Positions 1 through 10,287 are shown, counted from the first letter of the stretch. The stretch is 64,000 nt of DNA from Dehalococcoidia bacterium (GCA_035528575.1 DATKYK010000017.1:47853-111852); one strand, 5' to 3'. Numbers and translations are program-made. The notes: a model not told the origin generated them from the sequence alone.

Positions 1-3000
1 GTGGCCCCGGCTACAGAACTCCACGAGAATGTTGGTGTTGAGGAGACACCTTCTGCGCCAGCACTGGGGCTCAGCAGCTGGGGAGCTACCGTGCCCGGCG
101 TGGCTACAGTGGTGAAGGACAGAGCATCACTCCACGATCCCCTGACCGGCTCAGTAGCCCGCATTCGCCAGTAGTAGGTAACGCCTGGCTCCAGGCCGCT
201 GACCGTGGCCGAAAGGTCGGATGTAGTTGTAGTCATGGGCGAGGTGAATGCGCTGTCGCTGGACACCTGCAAAGTGTATTGGTCGGCACCGATAGAGGCC
301 CATGATAGTGCAACGCTTACCGCGTTACCTGAGATTGTGCCCACATCGGTGGCGCCATTAGCAGGAGCACTCGTACCGGCTGCCGGACCCGCACCGGAAA
401 GCGTATCCTCATAGGCCGCCAGCTTGAAGCGCCAGTCCCATACGTCATACGCAGCGGAGAACAGGATGTTGCTGTCGGTGCCGGGAACAACGGGCATGAG
501 CCACAGCCCATCGTAGGGACCCAGTACCTGTGGAACCATGTCCCACTCGGTATCTGTAGCAGCACCGTCGAGGCAGCGTATCATCCCGCCTTCGGTGAAG
601 CGCATAACGGAGTTAGGTGTGATTACTCCCACCGAGTCATCGAGGAATATGGAGAATGGGACGTAGATGGTGCCATCAGCGCCTATAGAAAGGTCGGTGA
701 GGGCAAGGTACATGATGGCCTCATCCTCAGGGGTAGCTGTCTCGGCGATGAAGTCATCGGCTCCATATAGAAGCTCCCATGTGCTTGCCTGGGTATCACC
801 CTTGTTGACCACAGCCCTGTAGACGCCGACCTCTTCGGTGTCCTGGAGCGTCACTTTGTCGCCTGCAGGGTTCCACCACCAGTCGGCCATTGCCCCGCTT
901 GCAGCGCCGTAGACAATGCTGTTGGTTCCCCAGCCAGCGTCGAAGTTGGCCATGGAGAGCAGAACACCGTCCAGGGTGCCACCCCAGTTTGGCTCCCACA
1001 TCATCTCTGAGCAGATCATGGTGAAGTCGTCATCTGCACCGTCGAAGGAAATCCAGACCTCAGTGCAGATACTCGGCTGACCGACAGCAGAGCCGACAAC
1101 ACCGGTGTAGGCGACACCGGCTATCACGGCCATGTCGCTACCCACACCGCCGGCCTCGCTGTAGATGGGTGAGACGTTGAGGTCGGTAATCACCCCCACG
1201 TTGGTGAAGGCGCCAGCGGTCCAGCTATTGCCGCGGTTGGTGGTCTTGTAGACCCAGCCGTCGCTGTCGCCGACGAGGAGGGTGCTGTTGTCAACCACGC
1301 ACCAGCCGAGCTCGCTCAGAGTGGTAGCTGTGGAAGGTGCCATCTGGCTGACGGGATGCCAGGTATCGCCCCTATCTGCGGAGAACCATAGCCTGTCAAT
1401 GAGCATACCTGGCACAGGCTGCAAACCAGACATCAGGAATATGATGTTGGAATACTGGAACGCAGGGTCTACTTTCGCTACCCAGGTTAGAGCGGGTAGT
1501 CCTGCGGCTGTGAATATCCCCGGGTTGGCGATAGCTGTCTTTCCAGTGGGTATGAGGCCGAATCTCGAGATGCCCTCCTGGAGCAGCCTCTCCCACACTA
1601 TAGCGCCATTGGCGCCGGTGGGGGCCTGACGCCACAGGCTCAGGTCGTACCCTGCTGCATTGTTATTGAGGTACCACTCGCTAGCGGTGGTAACGAAAAG
1701 CGTGTCATCATTGGCGTAGTTCGGCGATGCCTCTAAATAGGCCATGGTGACCAAGAAGATTGTCCCTGCCAGGTCGGTGGTCACCGCGATGTCATCCATG
1801 AGGCCAACGCCGTTATAGACCGAACCTGTCGCTGCAGCAATCTGCTTGGAAACGCCGCTGGTGGTACCACCTATCTCGGTCATCGTAGCAGCGAGGACCG
1901 CCTCGCCGGTGTTGGCAAGCGAGATAGGCCATGACCCAGCCGGCGACTTGATGGCGGGCGTCCATACAGGCCACAGTGTGAGGCTTTTCCCCTCAACCAC
2001 GTTGTTCATTGATTCTGAGCCCACATAGCACGTGCCTGCCCCGGAGGTACCGTCAAACAGTATGTCGGAGAACCGGGCGTAGGCGACAGCATTTCTCGCC
2101 ATCACTAAGGATGGGCCGGTTAGCGGCGCCAGTGCTTTTACAGCGTAGACCTCTCCGGCTAAAGGCGCGGTATTAACGTAGGCGAAGACCCACGAGCTGT
2201 TGAGGTAATGGAAGTCATCGGCTGTATCCATCCTCGCCGCGAGTAGACCCGGAACCGAGGATGGGACATTCCCAATCCTTAAAACCGCATCGCTGAGGGT
2301 TGGGCCATTCCAGAGCCCATCACTGCTTACCCAGAAGCTCATGATTACAGTTCCAGCAATCCAGTTATTCAGGATGGCAACGATAACGCCGTCATCGGCG
2401 TAGTTCGGTGAGAACATCACATCCAGGGCCTCGTAGCCCGTGCCGTATACGGAATTACCTGCCTTCTTGTCTCTCCAGGAGAGCAGGTTGTCCTCGTTCC
2501 AGGTGAAGACGCCCTCACCACCTGCTAATAAAGTGCCCGTGCCCACCACTGCCACATATGTACCGGGAACATTAATGTTCTCGGCAACATCCAGCGAAGT
2601 GATGAGGTCGTACGGGATAGCAAGGTTGGGGTCAACCACCCCCGGGCACTCGGGAACGATCCTTGTGAAGCTGCCGCCGCCGTTCAAGGAGCGGTACAGG
2701 TTGTCGTCGGTCGCCAGGAACACCACCTGGTTGGCGGCATCGGTGTCATCGTAGCCCGGCTGGGGTACGATCTCCACCGGAACCCCGGCAGCCGTAGCAA
2801 CCTGTGTAGGTTCGTTCGCCGGGATAGCCCACAGCTTGTCCCATGTATAGCCGCCATCATTGGACTTGAAGACACGGAAGTTCGACGACATGGGGGTCCA
2901 GCGTACGCCACTCGTATCCTGGACGATGGCGAAAACGGTGCCGTCATCGGCGGCGGTTATGTCCCAGATATCGGTATCGGGGAACATCTGATAGTCAGCG

Positions 3001-3143
3001 GTGCTGGGTAGCGCCATCCTGTCGAATTTATCAGCACCGGGATCAGCATTAACTGTCGCCACTGTTGCCACGGCAGCAACTAGGCTAAAAACCATAGCAA
3101 CAGCCACAAACACCATAATTATGCTTGGTAATTTACCTTTCAT
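1..3143 (-). CDS. Large secreted BNR-repeat / fibronectin-III protein, C-terminus off the window
   Basis: An open frame of about 1,047 codons runs from an ATG at 3143 past the left edge with no stop. An ideal AAGGAGG ribosome site sits just upstream. Residues 1-33 form a signal peptide (KGKLPS, then a hydrophobic stretch ending VNADPG). Asp-box/BNR-like motifs recur, for example SNDGGYTW, SADRGDTW and TTNRGNSW, which suggests a beta-propeller. Near the visible C-terminal end one fibronectin-III-like domain (ending GVTYYWRMRATEPV) is followed by the start of another (SSTPTFSWSSVAGA). It is probably exported and surface-attached or S-layer-like. The function is unknown; BNR proteins include glycosidases and sortilin-like receptors, and no catalytic signature was recognised. 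The gene stands alone, with a terminator-like hairpin upstream. Confidence 0.85.
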   Translation of the reverse strand, partial: MKGKLPSIIMVFVAVAMVFSLVAAVATVATVNADPGADKFDRMALPSTADYQMFPDTDIWDITAADDGTVFAIVQDTSGVRWTPMSSNFRVFKSNDGGYTWDKLWAIPANEPTQVATAAGVPVEIVPQPGYDDTDAANQVVFLATDDNLYRSLNGGGSFTRIVPECPGVVDPNLAIPYDLITSLDVAENINVPGTYVAVVGTGTLLAGGEGVFTWNEDNLLSWRDKKAGNSVYGTGYEALDVMFSPNYADDGVIVAILNNWIAGTVIMSFWVSSDGLWNGPTLSDAVLRIGNVPSSVPGLLAARMDTADDFHYLNSSWVFAYVNTAPLAGEVYAVKALAPLTGPSLVMARNAVAYARFSDILFDGTSGAGTCYVGSESMNNVVEGKSLTLWPVWTPAIKSPAGSWPISLANTGEAVLAATMTEIGGTTSGVSKQIAAATGSVYNGVGLMDDIAVTTDLAGTIFLVTMAYLEASPNYANDDTLFVTTASEWYLNNNAAGYDLSLWRQAPTGANGAIVWERLLQEGISRFGLIPTGKTAIANPGIFTAAGLPALTWVAKVDPAFQYSNIIFLMSGLQPVPGMLIDRLWFSADRGDTWHPVSQMAPSTATTLSELGWCVVDNSTLLVGDSDGWVYKTTNRGNSWTAGAFTNVGVITDLNVSPIYSEAGGVGSDMAVIAGVAYTGVVGSAVGQPSICTEVWISFDGADDDFTMICSEMMWEPNWGGTLDGVLLSMANFDAGWGTNSIVYGAASGAMADWWWNPAGDKVTLQDTEEVGVYRAVVNKGDTQASTWELLYGADDFIAETATPEDEAIMYLALTDLSIGADGTIYVPFSIFLDDSVGVITPNSVMRFTEGGMIRCLDGAATDTEWDMVPQVLGPYDGLWLMPVVPGTDSNILFSAAYDVWDWRFKLAAYEDTLSGAGPAAGTSAPANGATDVGTISGNAVSVALSWASIGADQYTLQVSSDSAFTSPMTTTTSDLSATVSGLEPGVTYYWRMRATEPVRGSWSDALSFTTVATPGTVAPQLLSPSAGAEGVSSTPTFSWSSVAGA

Positions 3144-3640
3144 CTATCCTCCTTAATCAATTGGATCCAGAGATCCACTCCCTTTCAAAAAGGAACGAAT
3201 CTTATCTCGTTCAGGTTACCTCATCTATCACCCCCTTCCGGTAATATCGGGACTATTTCAGGTCGAGTTATGCCCAGATATCGGCTTAGAATATCTTCCA
3301 CACTGTAGCGTCAGTTAGCTAGTTTGCCAACACTACACAACATACAATAGAAAAAGCTCACCCCGACACATCGGGGCTAGCTTCCCGTAAACCAAAGTTC
3401 CCAATTCCAGCGGTTATAAACGATAACCAACATCAGATATTTGCTCTGCAACCGTTGCCTTTGACTTTTGCTTTTTAATATTCGTTTTCTAGCTATCCTT
3501 CAGCCCACTACAAAACCATCCGTATCCGTCGAGAATACGTTGTGTTATCTTATAACATAAATATTCAATTTGTCAATACCTTTACCGCTTTATATAGCTA
3601 ATTGGCCATCTGTCTGGTAGCGCTAAGACTAATAGTCGCG
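3144..3640. other. Non-coding gap between rho and the secreted BNR protein
   Basis: This AT-rich stretch of about 500 bases separates two minus-strand genes. It holds one clear terminator-like hairpin (3350-3382), and the promoter of the BNR gene must lie between that hairpin and 3143. No convincing gene is seen. Just after the rho stop there is a short palindrome, GACTATTAGTC, too weak to call a terminator. Confidence 0.6.
3350..3382 (-). terminator. Rho-independent terminator-like hairpin
   Basis: Read on the minus strand, a stem CCCCGA/TCGGGG with a four-base loop TGTG is extended by an outer AGCT/AGCT pairing and runs into TTTTT. It lies about 260 bases after the rho stop and about 210 bases before the BNR gene, so it would insulate the BNR gene from rho transcription. 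Confidence 0.6.
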
Positions 3641-4909
3641 CTACATATCCTTGGATAGGGTGGCGAGGAACTCGGCATTGGAGGAGGTCTTGGCTAACCT
3701 TTCCAGAACCCGCTCGGTTGCATCGGTAGGGCTTTGGGAGTTATTACTTAACAGGTTCGCCATTCGGCGGAGCAGCCACATCTTTTGCACGGTTTGCTCA
3801 TTCACTATCAGTTCCTCACGGCGTGTGCCACTTCTCAGGATGTCCATGGCGGGGAATATGCGGCGCTCCGCAAGCTTGCGGTCGAGGTGAAGCTCCATGT
3901 TCCCTGTCCCCTTGAACTCCTCATAGATGACATCGTCCATTCGGCTGCCGGTATCGATGATACAGGTAGCAATGATGGTCAGTGAGCCTCCCTCCTCTGT
4001 GTTGCGGGCAGCGCCAAAGAAGCGCTTTGGAGGGTAGAGGGCTACCGAATCGATGCCTCCGGAGAGCGTACGCCCGCTGGAGGGCAGGGCGAGATTGTAG
4101 GCACGGGTGAGCCGGGTGATGCCATCGAGGAGGATCATCACATCCTTCCCGGTCTCCACCAGGCGCTTGGCCCGCTCCAGGGCGAGCTCAGCTACCTTGG
4201 TATGGCTCTCCACCGGCTCATCGAAGGTGGAGCTTATCACCTCCCCTTTCACTGAGCGCTTCATATCGGTGACCTCCTCGGGGCGCTCCCCGATGAGGCA
4301 GACCATGATAATGATGTCATTATAGTTGGCTGAGGTGCCATTAGCTATGTGCTTGAGCAGCATGGTCTTCCCCGCCTTGGGTGGGGAGACGATGAGCCCC
4401 CGTTGCCCGCGACCGATGGGAGCGATCAGGTTCAACAGGCGGGTGGCAAGATTGCCGGAGGTGGTTTCCAGGTCGATGAACCGCTCGGGGAAGGTGGGGG
4501 TCAGGGAATTGAAATGTGGGCGATCCTTCACCTGCTCCGGGTCAATGCCGTTGACCGCCTCGATGTGTAAAAGGCTATAGTATTTCTCCCCGTTCTTCGG
4601 CGGTCTTACTTGACCGGTGATGGTGTCGCCGGTGCGCAGTCCGAAGCGCCGAATCTGGGATTGTGATACGTAAATGTCGGTGGCCACAGCCCTGCTGCTG
4701 TTCTGGCGCAGGAAACCGTAACCGTCATCCATGATATCCAGCACACCGCCACTAAATAGATTTCCCTGCATCTCTGCGCTTGCCTGGAGAAGCCTCAAGA
4801 CCAGATCCCGCTTCTTCAGGGATGTACAGCCGGAGATGCCAAGTTCCTTCGCCATTTCCTGCAATTGTTCGCGCGTCTTTGATTCCAGTTCCGTAATATT
4901 GATGCTCAT
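3641..4909 (-). CDS. rho: Transcription termination factor Rho
   Basis: This is a hexameric RNA-dependent ATPase that ends transcription of untranslated RNA. The 422-residue length is normal for the family. Residues 1-45 form the Rho N-terminal helical domain. An RNA-binding cold-shock-like domain follows at about 50-125 (DDGYGFLR, SQSQIRRFGLRTGD). The RecA-like ATPase has Walker A SPPKAGKT near 175-182 and a Walker B/R-loop region ILLDGITRLTRAYN near 260-272. The start is the ATG at 4909; the upstream sequence is GAG-rich but not an ideal ribosome site. The gene is transcribed alone on minus. Confidence 0.97.
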   Translation of the reverse strand: MSINITELESKTREQLQEMAKELGISGCTSLKKRDLVLRLLQASAEMQGNLFSGGVLDIMDDGYGFLRQNSSRAVATDIYVSQSQIRRFGLRTGDTITGQVRPPKNGEKYYSLLHIEAVNGIDPEQVKDRPHFNSLTPTFPERFIDLETTSGNLATRLLNLIAPIGRGQRGLIVSPPKAGKTMLLKHIANGTSANYNDIIIMVCLIGERPEEVTDMKRSVKGEVISSTFDEPVESHTKVAELALERAKRLVETGKDVMILLDGITRLTRAYNLALPSSGRTLSGGIDSVALYPPKRFFGAARNTEEGGSLTIIATCIIDTGSRMDDVIYEEFKGTGNMELHLDRKLAERRIFPAMDILRSGTRREELIVNEQTVQKMWLLRRMANLLSNNSQSPTDATERVLERLAKTSSNAEFLATLSKDM

Positions 4910-5366
4910 TTTCTCATTACCTCTCTCTCCTTCACTTCTTCCTCCGGGATCGCTCGGTCGCTAATGCCCCTTCTATAGAAAGCCCCGGTGTTATTACCAT
5001 GAAAATAAAGTACAAAGCAATTCTCACTGTCATTCTGAGCCCCGACTTGGTCCGAAGTGTCCCCTAATATAGGCCGAGGTGTCGGGGGGCGCGGCGATCT
5101 CGCCATTCGATACTATCCTGGAGATTCCTCTGTCTTTAATGCTCCTCTCAACGTAATATGAGGTTTCATGGCCCCGGCGATTTGTTTCATTGTATTAATC
5201 TTGAGATTCCGAAACAAGTTCGGAATGACACGTGATTACACCCAAGCCTCTTGTGAGAACTATCTTCACGAACGAACCCCCATCAACATCCGATGATAGC
5301 ATATTTTGAGCCTGAGTGGTGCCGTTGGCAATCAGCATTTTGGATTGCCAGCGGAGCTAAGCCATC
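4910..5366. other. Non-coding gap containing a MITE-like inverted-repeat element
   Basis: These 457 bases lie between transaldolase and rho. Most of the stretch is the palindromic element at 5028-5230. A 66-codon frame across 4906-5106 on minus overlaps that repeat and the rho start, and has low-complexity composition, so I do not call it a gene. The rho promoter presumably lies near 4915-5025 but no clean match to a consensus was found. Confidence 0.5.
5028..5230. repeat. MITE-like element with TGTCATTC/GAATGACA ends
   Basis: The left end TGTCATTC and right end GAATGACA are inverted copies about 203 bases apart. Each end carries its own inner palindrome: ATTCCGAA-ACAAG-TTCGGAAT at the right, and a CCCCGA...TCGGGG pairing in the left half. 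There is no coding capacity. The same terminal bases occur in the shorter element at 11265-11332, so this is a dispersed family. Whether it is mobile or a REP-like palindrome cannot be told from two copies. Confidence 0.5.
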
Positions 5367-6017
5367 TCATTTTTGGGTTACCTTCTTCCAGTCTTCCGCG
5401 AAGCGGGAAATGCCGATATCGGTGAGTGGATGGCGAATCATCTGCATCAGTACACTATAGGGGATGGTGGCAATGTGGGCTCCTGCCTTGGCCGCGGCGA
5501 TGGTATGCAGGGGATGGCGCAGGCTGGCGGCAATCACCTTGGTGTGAAGATCATATTTATGGAATATCTCCACCGCATCGGAAACCACCGCCATTCCCTG
5601 ATGACCGATATCATCGAGCCGCCCCACAAAGGGGCTTACATAGGTAGCCCCCACAATGGCACCCAGAAGTGCCTGATTTGCGGAGAAACAAAGGGTAAGG
5701 TTTGTCTTGATGTTCTCCTGAGATAGCACGCTTATTGCCTCCAGCCCCGCCTCCGATACCGGTATCTTGACCACGATGTTCTCATGCCATGAGGAAAGCT
5801 CCCGTGCCTCCCGTTTCATCCCTTCGGCATCGAGGCTAAGCGCCTCTACGGATATGGGGCCGGGAACAATGGAACATATCTCCAGCACCGCTGCTTTAAG
5901 GTTACCGGCCTTTTCCCGCGAAACCAGGGTAGGATTCGTGGTCACGCCACTGATGACCCCCAGCCTGGCAGCATGGCGGATGTGCTCTATATTTGCCGTA
6001 TCAAGATAAATATCCAT
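5367..6017 (-). CDS. Transaldolase, short fructose-6-phosphate-aldolase-like subfamily
   Basis: At 216 residues this belongs to the small TalC/FSA branch of transaldolases. It is a TIM barrel that transfers dihydroxyacetone units in the non-oxidative pentose phosphate pathway. The N-terminus [13 protein letters not shown] and the motif GVTTNPTL are typical. The Schiff-base lysine is K84 in VVKIPVS, and the later [13 protein letters not shown] segment is also characteristic. True transaldolase and F6P aldolase activity cannot be separated from sequence alone. The gene lies between pyrG and rho, all on minus but with gaps of more than 200 bases, so an operon is uncertain. Confidence 0.93.
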   Translation of the reverse strand: MDIYLDTANIEHIRHAARLGVISGVTTNPTLVSREKAGNLKAAVLEICSIVPGPISVEALSLDAEGMKREARELSSWHENIVVKIPVSEAGLEAISVLSQENIKTNLTLCFSANQALLGAIVGATYVSPFVGRLDDIGHQGMAVVSDAVEIFHKYDLHTKVIAASLRHPLHTIAAAKAGAHIATIPYSVLMQMIRHPLTDIGISRFAEDWKKVTQK

Positions 6018-6225
6018 CTTTTCGATTCCCTTTACTTCGTCTCCCTACCGCTTGGGGAACGCAAGTTTGCGGTGACAGCAATCACATTAAACATACTAAC
6101 GTTTGCTCTTTAACCTGCCTACAGCGGCTTTTCAACCTCGGTTTGTCGCTGATAATGGATTGTTGGCGGTAAGCATTCCTTAATTTGGTAAAAATAAACC
6201 CTATCCCTTGAGTGGGAGGGGGAAA

Positions 6226-7854
6226 TTATACCAGGGGCAGGGTGGGCTGAGCTCCCTCGCGGAGCACCCCTTTCGCTACCCCGACGAAATCGCGGAACAG
6301 GGGATGAGCACGGTTGGGACGCGAGAGGAACTCGGGGTGAAACTGGCATCCCAGCATAAATGGGTGGTCCCGAAGCTCGCCTATCTCAACCAGGCTCCCC
6401 TCTGGGGAGAGACCGCTGAAAACCATACCCGCGCTGACTAATGTATCCCGATAATCATTATTGAACTCAAATCGGTGGCGATGGCGTTCATAGATTACCT
6501 TCTCCCCGTATGCTGAAGCGGCTTTGGTCCCGGTTACCAGGTGACATGGATAGCTGCCCAACCGCATTGTGCCCCCTTTTCCTGATGCCTGGCGCTGTTC
6601 CGGAAGCAGGTCGATCACGGGATAGGGAGTCTCCGCATCAAACTCGGCAGAATTGGGCTCAGTGGAACCAAGCACATACCGGGCATACTCAATAATCATA
6701 ATATGCATCCCCAGACAAAGTCCCAGGTAGGGGATTTTGTTCTCCCTGGCATATCGAGCTGCGGTTACCATGCCTTCGATGCCTCGAACGCCGAAGCCGC
6801 CGGGGACCACAATCCCTTGAACGGAGCGCAGCAAGCTGTCACCATCCCTCTCTAGGTCCTCCGAGTGAATCCAATGAATCTGTATAGCTCTATCATGGTA
6901 GACTGCAGCGTGGTCTAAAGCCTCCTTGACCGAGAGGTAGGAGTCTCGTAGCTCCACGTATTTCCCCACAATGGCGATAGAGACAGGTTCCTTGGGCTCC
7001 TTCATCTGGTTCACAAGGTGCCGCCACTCGTTGAGATCCGCGCTTGTGTTGGGTAGGCCAAGCATATCTAGAATGAGTTCCCCCAACCCCGCCTCCTCAA
7101 GGACGAGAGGGGTCTCATATATTACGGGCAGTGTGAGCAGGGGCACCACGGCACGCCGGTCGACATCGCAGAAGAGGGCGATCTTGTCCCTGATCTCGTC
7201 AGTGATGGGCTGGTCACTGCGGCATACAATAACATCCGGCTGGATACCGATGCGCCTAAGCTCATTGACGCTATGCTGGGTGGGCTTGGTCTTCAGCTCT
7301 CCGGTAGAGGAGAGGTATGGGAGAAGGGTAACATGAACATAGAGGATATTCTCCCTGCCCACCTCGCTCCTCATCTGGCGGATGGACTCGAGGAAGGGAA
7401 GTCCCTCGATGTCACCCACTGTGCCTCCTACCTCGACAATCACAACGCTCGCCCGGCTCTCTCTCGCCACCTCGCTGAAACGACGCTTTATCTCATTGGT
7501 AACATGAGGCACCACCTGAATAGTGCCGCCGAGAAAATCCCCACGCCGTTCCTGGGCAATGATCGAGCTGTAAATCTGACCCGTGGTCACGCTGGAGGAA
7601 GCAGTAAGGTTGGTATCGATGAAGCGTTCGTAGTGACCCAGGTCGAGGTCGGTTTCCTCACCGTCCTGAGTAACGAAGACCTCGCCATGCTGGTATGGAG
7701 ACATTGTCCCCGGATCAACATTAATGTAGGGGTCCAGCTTCTGAACGGAGACCGAGATGTTGCGGCTTTTCAAGATCCTTCCTATAGAGGCAGCGGCGAT
7801 GCCCTTTCCCACGGAGCTAACTACGCCGCCAGTTACAAAGATATACTTGGTCAT
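6226..7854 (-). CDS. pyrG: CTP synthase
   Basis: This enzyme makes CTP from UTP, ATP and glutamine in the last step of pyrimidine nucleotide synthesis. The length of 542 residues is standard. The amidoligase domain covers about 1-267 ([14 protein letters not shown], then [20 protein letters not shown]). The class I glutamine amidotransferase domain covers about 290-535, with its nucleophile C379 in GLCLGMH and a C-terminal FHPEF histidine/glutamate pair. It starts at the ATG at 7854, about 115 bases downstream of a consensus promoter at 7972-8000. It is divergent from tyrA. Confidence 0.97.
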   Translation of the reverse strand: MTKYIFVTGGVVSSVGKGIAAASIGRILKSRNISVSVQKLDPYINVDPGTMSPYQHGEVFVTQDGEETDLDLGHYERFIDTNLTASSSVTTGQIYSSIIAQERRGDFLGGTIQVVPHVTNEIKRRFSEVARESRASVVIVEVGGTVGDIEGLPFLESIRQMRSEVGRENILYVHVTLLPYLSSTGELKTKPTQHSVNELRRIGIQPDVIVCRSDQPITDEIRDKIALFCDVDRRAVVPLLTLPVIYETPLVLEEAGLGELILDMLGLPNTSADLNEWRHLVNQMKEPKEPVSIAIVGKYVELRDSYLSVKEALDHAAVYHDRAIQIHWIHSEDLERDGDSLLRSVQGIVVPGGFGVRGIEGMVTAARYARENKIPYLGLCLGMHIMIIEYARYVLGSTEPNSAEFDAETPYPVIDLLPEQRQASGKGGTMRLGSYPCHLVTGTKAASAYGEKVIYERHRHRFEFNNDYRDTLVSAGMVFSGLSPEGSLVEIGELRDHPFMLGCQFHPEFLSRPNRAHPLFRDFVGVAKGVLREGAQPTLPLV

Positions 7855-7971
7855 CCCTTGGGTTCCTTATGGGGAAAGGACATTAGATTATTACTAGAAA
7901 GCTTTCTGCTCGTGGTATCCAAGTTGCAAAGAGGCAATAACCTTCAGGGATCTGATCCCCTCGAATTCAAT

Positions 7972-8000
7972 ATTATAAGGCTTCAAGTTGATAATGTCAA
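7972..8000 (-). promoter_or_regulatory. Consensus sigma70-type promoter for pyrG
   Basis: On minus, TTGACA (8000-7995) is followed by a 17-base spacer and TATAAT (7977-7972), a perfect match to the housekeeping consensus. Predicted transcripts would carry a leader of roughly 110 bases before the pyrG ATG at 7854. Some bacteria use long pyrG leaders for attenuation, but no C-run slippage site is evident here. Confidence 0.8.
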
Positions 8001-8026
8001 GGCATTTTTAGCTCTTATTCATGAGA

Positions 8027-8055
8027 TTGGTGGTGGGGCAGAACTGTGTTATAAT
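8027..8055 (+). promoter_or_regulatory. Promoter for the tyrA-aroA-remA-gmk operon
   Basis: On plus, TTGGTG (8027-8032), a 17-base spacer and a perfect TATAAT (8050-8055) lie 35 bases before the tyrA ATG. It is back-to-back with the pyrG promoter, the two -35 boxes being about 27 bases apart. Confidence 0.7.
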
Positions 8056-8090
8056 GTGCTGGCTCTGGCGTGGATTAGAGGTGTGGTTTA

Positions 8091-8945
8091 ATGAGGATAG
8101 CCATTATCGGGCTGGGGTTGATCGGTGGGTCGATAGGCCTGGCCTTAAGAAAGGCTGATGCGGGCTTTGAGGTGGTAGGTTTCGCCCGCCGACCTGAGGT
8201 TGCATCTCGGGCGTTTGAGCTAGGGGCGGTGGACCGCACTGAGGTGAGTTTGCTTTCTGCAGTGAAGGGTGCTGACCTGGTCATTATCTCCACCCCTGCT
8301 ATGGCAATGAATGGGATACTGGCCGAGATGGGGGTAGGCCTCCGCCAGGGCTCCATCGTTACCGATACGGCGAGCACCAAGGCAAGGGTTCTGGATTGGG
8401 CTAAGCAGGCTTTGCCCCCATCGGTGAGCTTTATCGGCGGACATCCCATGGCAGGCAAGGAGGCCTCCGGGGTAGAGGCTGCCGATGGCGATCTGTTTCG
8501 GGGCTGTAACTACTTACTGATAGCGGGTAGTGGTGCTAGTGAAGAGGCATGCGATAGGGTTGCGGCGATGGTGCGGCAAATCGGGGCAAATCCCCTCTTT
8601 GTGGATGCTTCAGAGCACGATAGTCTGGTCGCCGGCATAAGTCATCTTCCTCTGCTTATCTCGGTAGCCTTGGTCGCGGTGACAACCAAGAGTCCCTTGT
8701 GGCCCAAGATGGCAACGCTTGCCGCCTCGGGGTTTCGAGACCTTAGCCGCTTGGCATCGGGGGATCCCCTGATGAGTCGGGACATCTGCCTCACCAATAG
8801 GGAGCCCATCATTAAATGGATCGATGATTATATTGAGGAACTGAGGGCACTACGCTACCTGATAAGCGAGGGTGGTGAAATCGATAGGCTGGAAGAGGCC
8901 TTTATACAGGTACGCAAGGAACGAGAGAGATGGCTGCGAATGTAA
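8091..8945 (+). CDS. tyrA: Prephenate dehydrogenase (TyrA family)
   Basis: The enzyme oxidatively decarboxylates prephenate to 4-hydroxyphenylpyruvate for tyrosine synthesis; arogenate as substrate is possible. The 284-residue protein starts with a Rossmann motif GLGLIGGSIG (7-16). The catalytic-histidine segment GGHPMAGKE follows near 117, then a second conserved histidine near HLPLLI. An all-helical dimerisation half follows. There is no C-terminal ACT domain, so allosteric control by tyrosine through ACT is not expected. It is the first gene of a plus-strand group with aroA 13 bases downstream, which fits aromatic amino acid synthesis. Confidence 0.93.
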   Translation: MRIAIIGLGLIGGSIGLALRKADAGFEVVGFARRPEVASRAFELGAVDRTEVSLLSAVKGADLVIISTPAMAMNGILAEMGVGLRQGSIVTDTASTKARVLDWAKQALPPSVSFIGGHPMAGKEASGVEAADGDLFRGCNYLLIAGSGASEEACDRVAAMVRQIGANPLFVDASEHDSLVAGISHLPLLISVALVAVTTKSPLWPKMATLAASGFRDLSRLASGDPLMSRDICLTNREPIIKWIDDYIEELRALRYLISEGGEIDRLEEAFIQVRKERERWLRM

Positions 8946-8958
8946 GGATGGGGTTATT

Positions 8959-10287
8959 ATGAAGCAGCGGGTAAGGGGTTGCTCGATTCTGCGGGGTCAG
9001 ATCGAGCCACCGGGAGATAAGTCGATATCGCATCGTGCCCTTATACTGAATAGCATAGCCAGGGGGAGGGCGAGGATAGAGAATATAGCCCCGGGCGATG
9101 ATGTCTGCGCCACGATATCATGTTTAAGGGCTTTGGGGGTGGAGATTAACCAGGAGGGGGACGCTTTAGTTGTCTCCGGCGTGGGTAGAGCGGGCTTTAG
9201 TGAGCCTGTAGATGTGCTCCATGCCGGTAACAGCGCCACCACAGTACGTCTTCTAGCGGGGCTGCTTGCCGCTCAGCCCTTTCTCTCCATAGTTACCGGG
9301 GATGAGTCGCTGAGGTCTCGCCCTATGGACCGCTTGATCCAGCCAATGCGCTTGATGGGAGCGGAGATCTGGGGGCGGGGCAGTAATTCCCTTGCACCGC
9401 TAGCGATCAAAGGGAATAAGCTTAAGGGAATAGACTATCGCCTACCTGTAGCGAGCGCACAGATAAAGTCAGCGATCCTTATTGCCGCCCTCTTCGCCGA
9501 GGGGGATACCACCATTACTGAGCCGGCGCCCTCGCGCGATCACACCGAGCGCATGCTCAAGGCTATGGGGGCAGGGCTCCGGCGTGAGGGCACAAGGATC
9601 AAGCTTACTCCCACTGCCTCACCGGTAAACATCGATGTTCGCGTCCCCGGTGATATTAGCGCTGCTGCCTGCTGGCTCGTAGCCGGGGCGATCCATCCCA
9701 ATGCCCGGATCAGGGTGGTAAATACAGGGATCAACCCCTCCAGGAGCGGGATCATAGACGTACTTAAACAGATGGGTGCAAAGCTTGGTGTGGAGCGTGT
9801 ACGAAGGGTGGGCGGCGAGCCTGTCGCCGATCTTGAGATCGAATCCAGCAACCTGGTAGCGACGCAGATTGGGGGAAGCCTCATCCCCAGGCTTATCGAT
9901 GAGCTGCCGCTTATTGCCCTTGCTGGCTCTTTCGCACGGGGGACGACCACCATCATAGATGCTCAGGAGCTCAGGGTCAAGGAGTCCGATAGAATAGGGG
10001 CCACGGTGAGGGAGTTATCGAAACTGGGGGTTGATATATATGAGCTTCCCGATGGCATGGTTATTCGAGGGGGTGGGCAGGCCGCTGAGGGAGAGCGAGA
10101 GAAGAAGCTCACCGGTGCAGAGTGCGCGAGCAACCATGATCATCGTCTGGCAATGACCCTGGGTATTGCGGCACTGGTGGCTCAGGGAGAGACAGTGATC
10201 CATGATGCCGAGGTAGTAGCTATATCATATCCCAACTTCTGGCAGGAAATGGAGAGACTCGTTGTAATAGAAAGGGGGGAAAGCTAA
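8959..10287 (+). CDS. aroA: 3-phosphoshikimate 1-carboxyvinyltransferase (EPSP synthase)
   Basis: This enzyme joins shikimate-3-phosphate and phosphoenolpyruvate in the sixth shikimate step. I chose the ATG at 8959 because it follows AAGGATGGGG; the frame is open upstream into tyrA but that sequence is not family-like. The 442-residue product has GDKSISHRALI near the N-terminus and NSATTVRLLAGLLA. It also has SAQIKSAILIA, the DELPLIALA aspartate region, KESDRI and DHRLAMTLGIAAL. The last three place it firmly in the family. The gene is tightly spaced with tyrA and the following DUF370 gene. Confidence 0.97.
   Translation: MKQRVRGCSILRGQIEPPGDKSISHRALILNSIARGRARIENIAPGDDVCATISCLRALGVEINQEGDALVVSGVGRAGFSEPVDVLHAGNSATTVRLLAGLLAAQPFLSIVTGDESLRSRPMDRLIQPMRLMGAEIWGRGSNSLAPLAIKGNKLKGIDYRLPVASAQIKSAILIAALFAEGDTTITEPAPSRDHTERMLKAMGAGLRREGTRIKLTPTASPVNIDVRVPGDISAAACWLVAGAIHPNARIRVVNTGINPSRSGIIDVLKQMGAKLGVERVRRVGGEPVADLEIESSNLVATQIGGSLIPRLIDELPLIALAGSFARGTTTIIDAQELRVKESDRIGATVRELSKLGVDIYELPDGMVIRGGGQAAEGEREKKLTGAECASNHDHRLAMTLGIAALVAQGETVIHDAEVVAISYPNFWQEMERLVVIERGES

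Noticed and set aside
4906..5106. 66-codon minus frame upstream of rho
   Set aside because: It overlaps the rho start and the palindromic element, is proline/arginine-biased and lacks a ribosome site.
7273..8091. Long plus-strand frame antisense to pyrG
   Set aside because: It mirrors codons of the unmistakable pyrG gene and gives no family-like protein.
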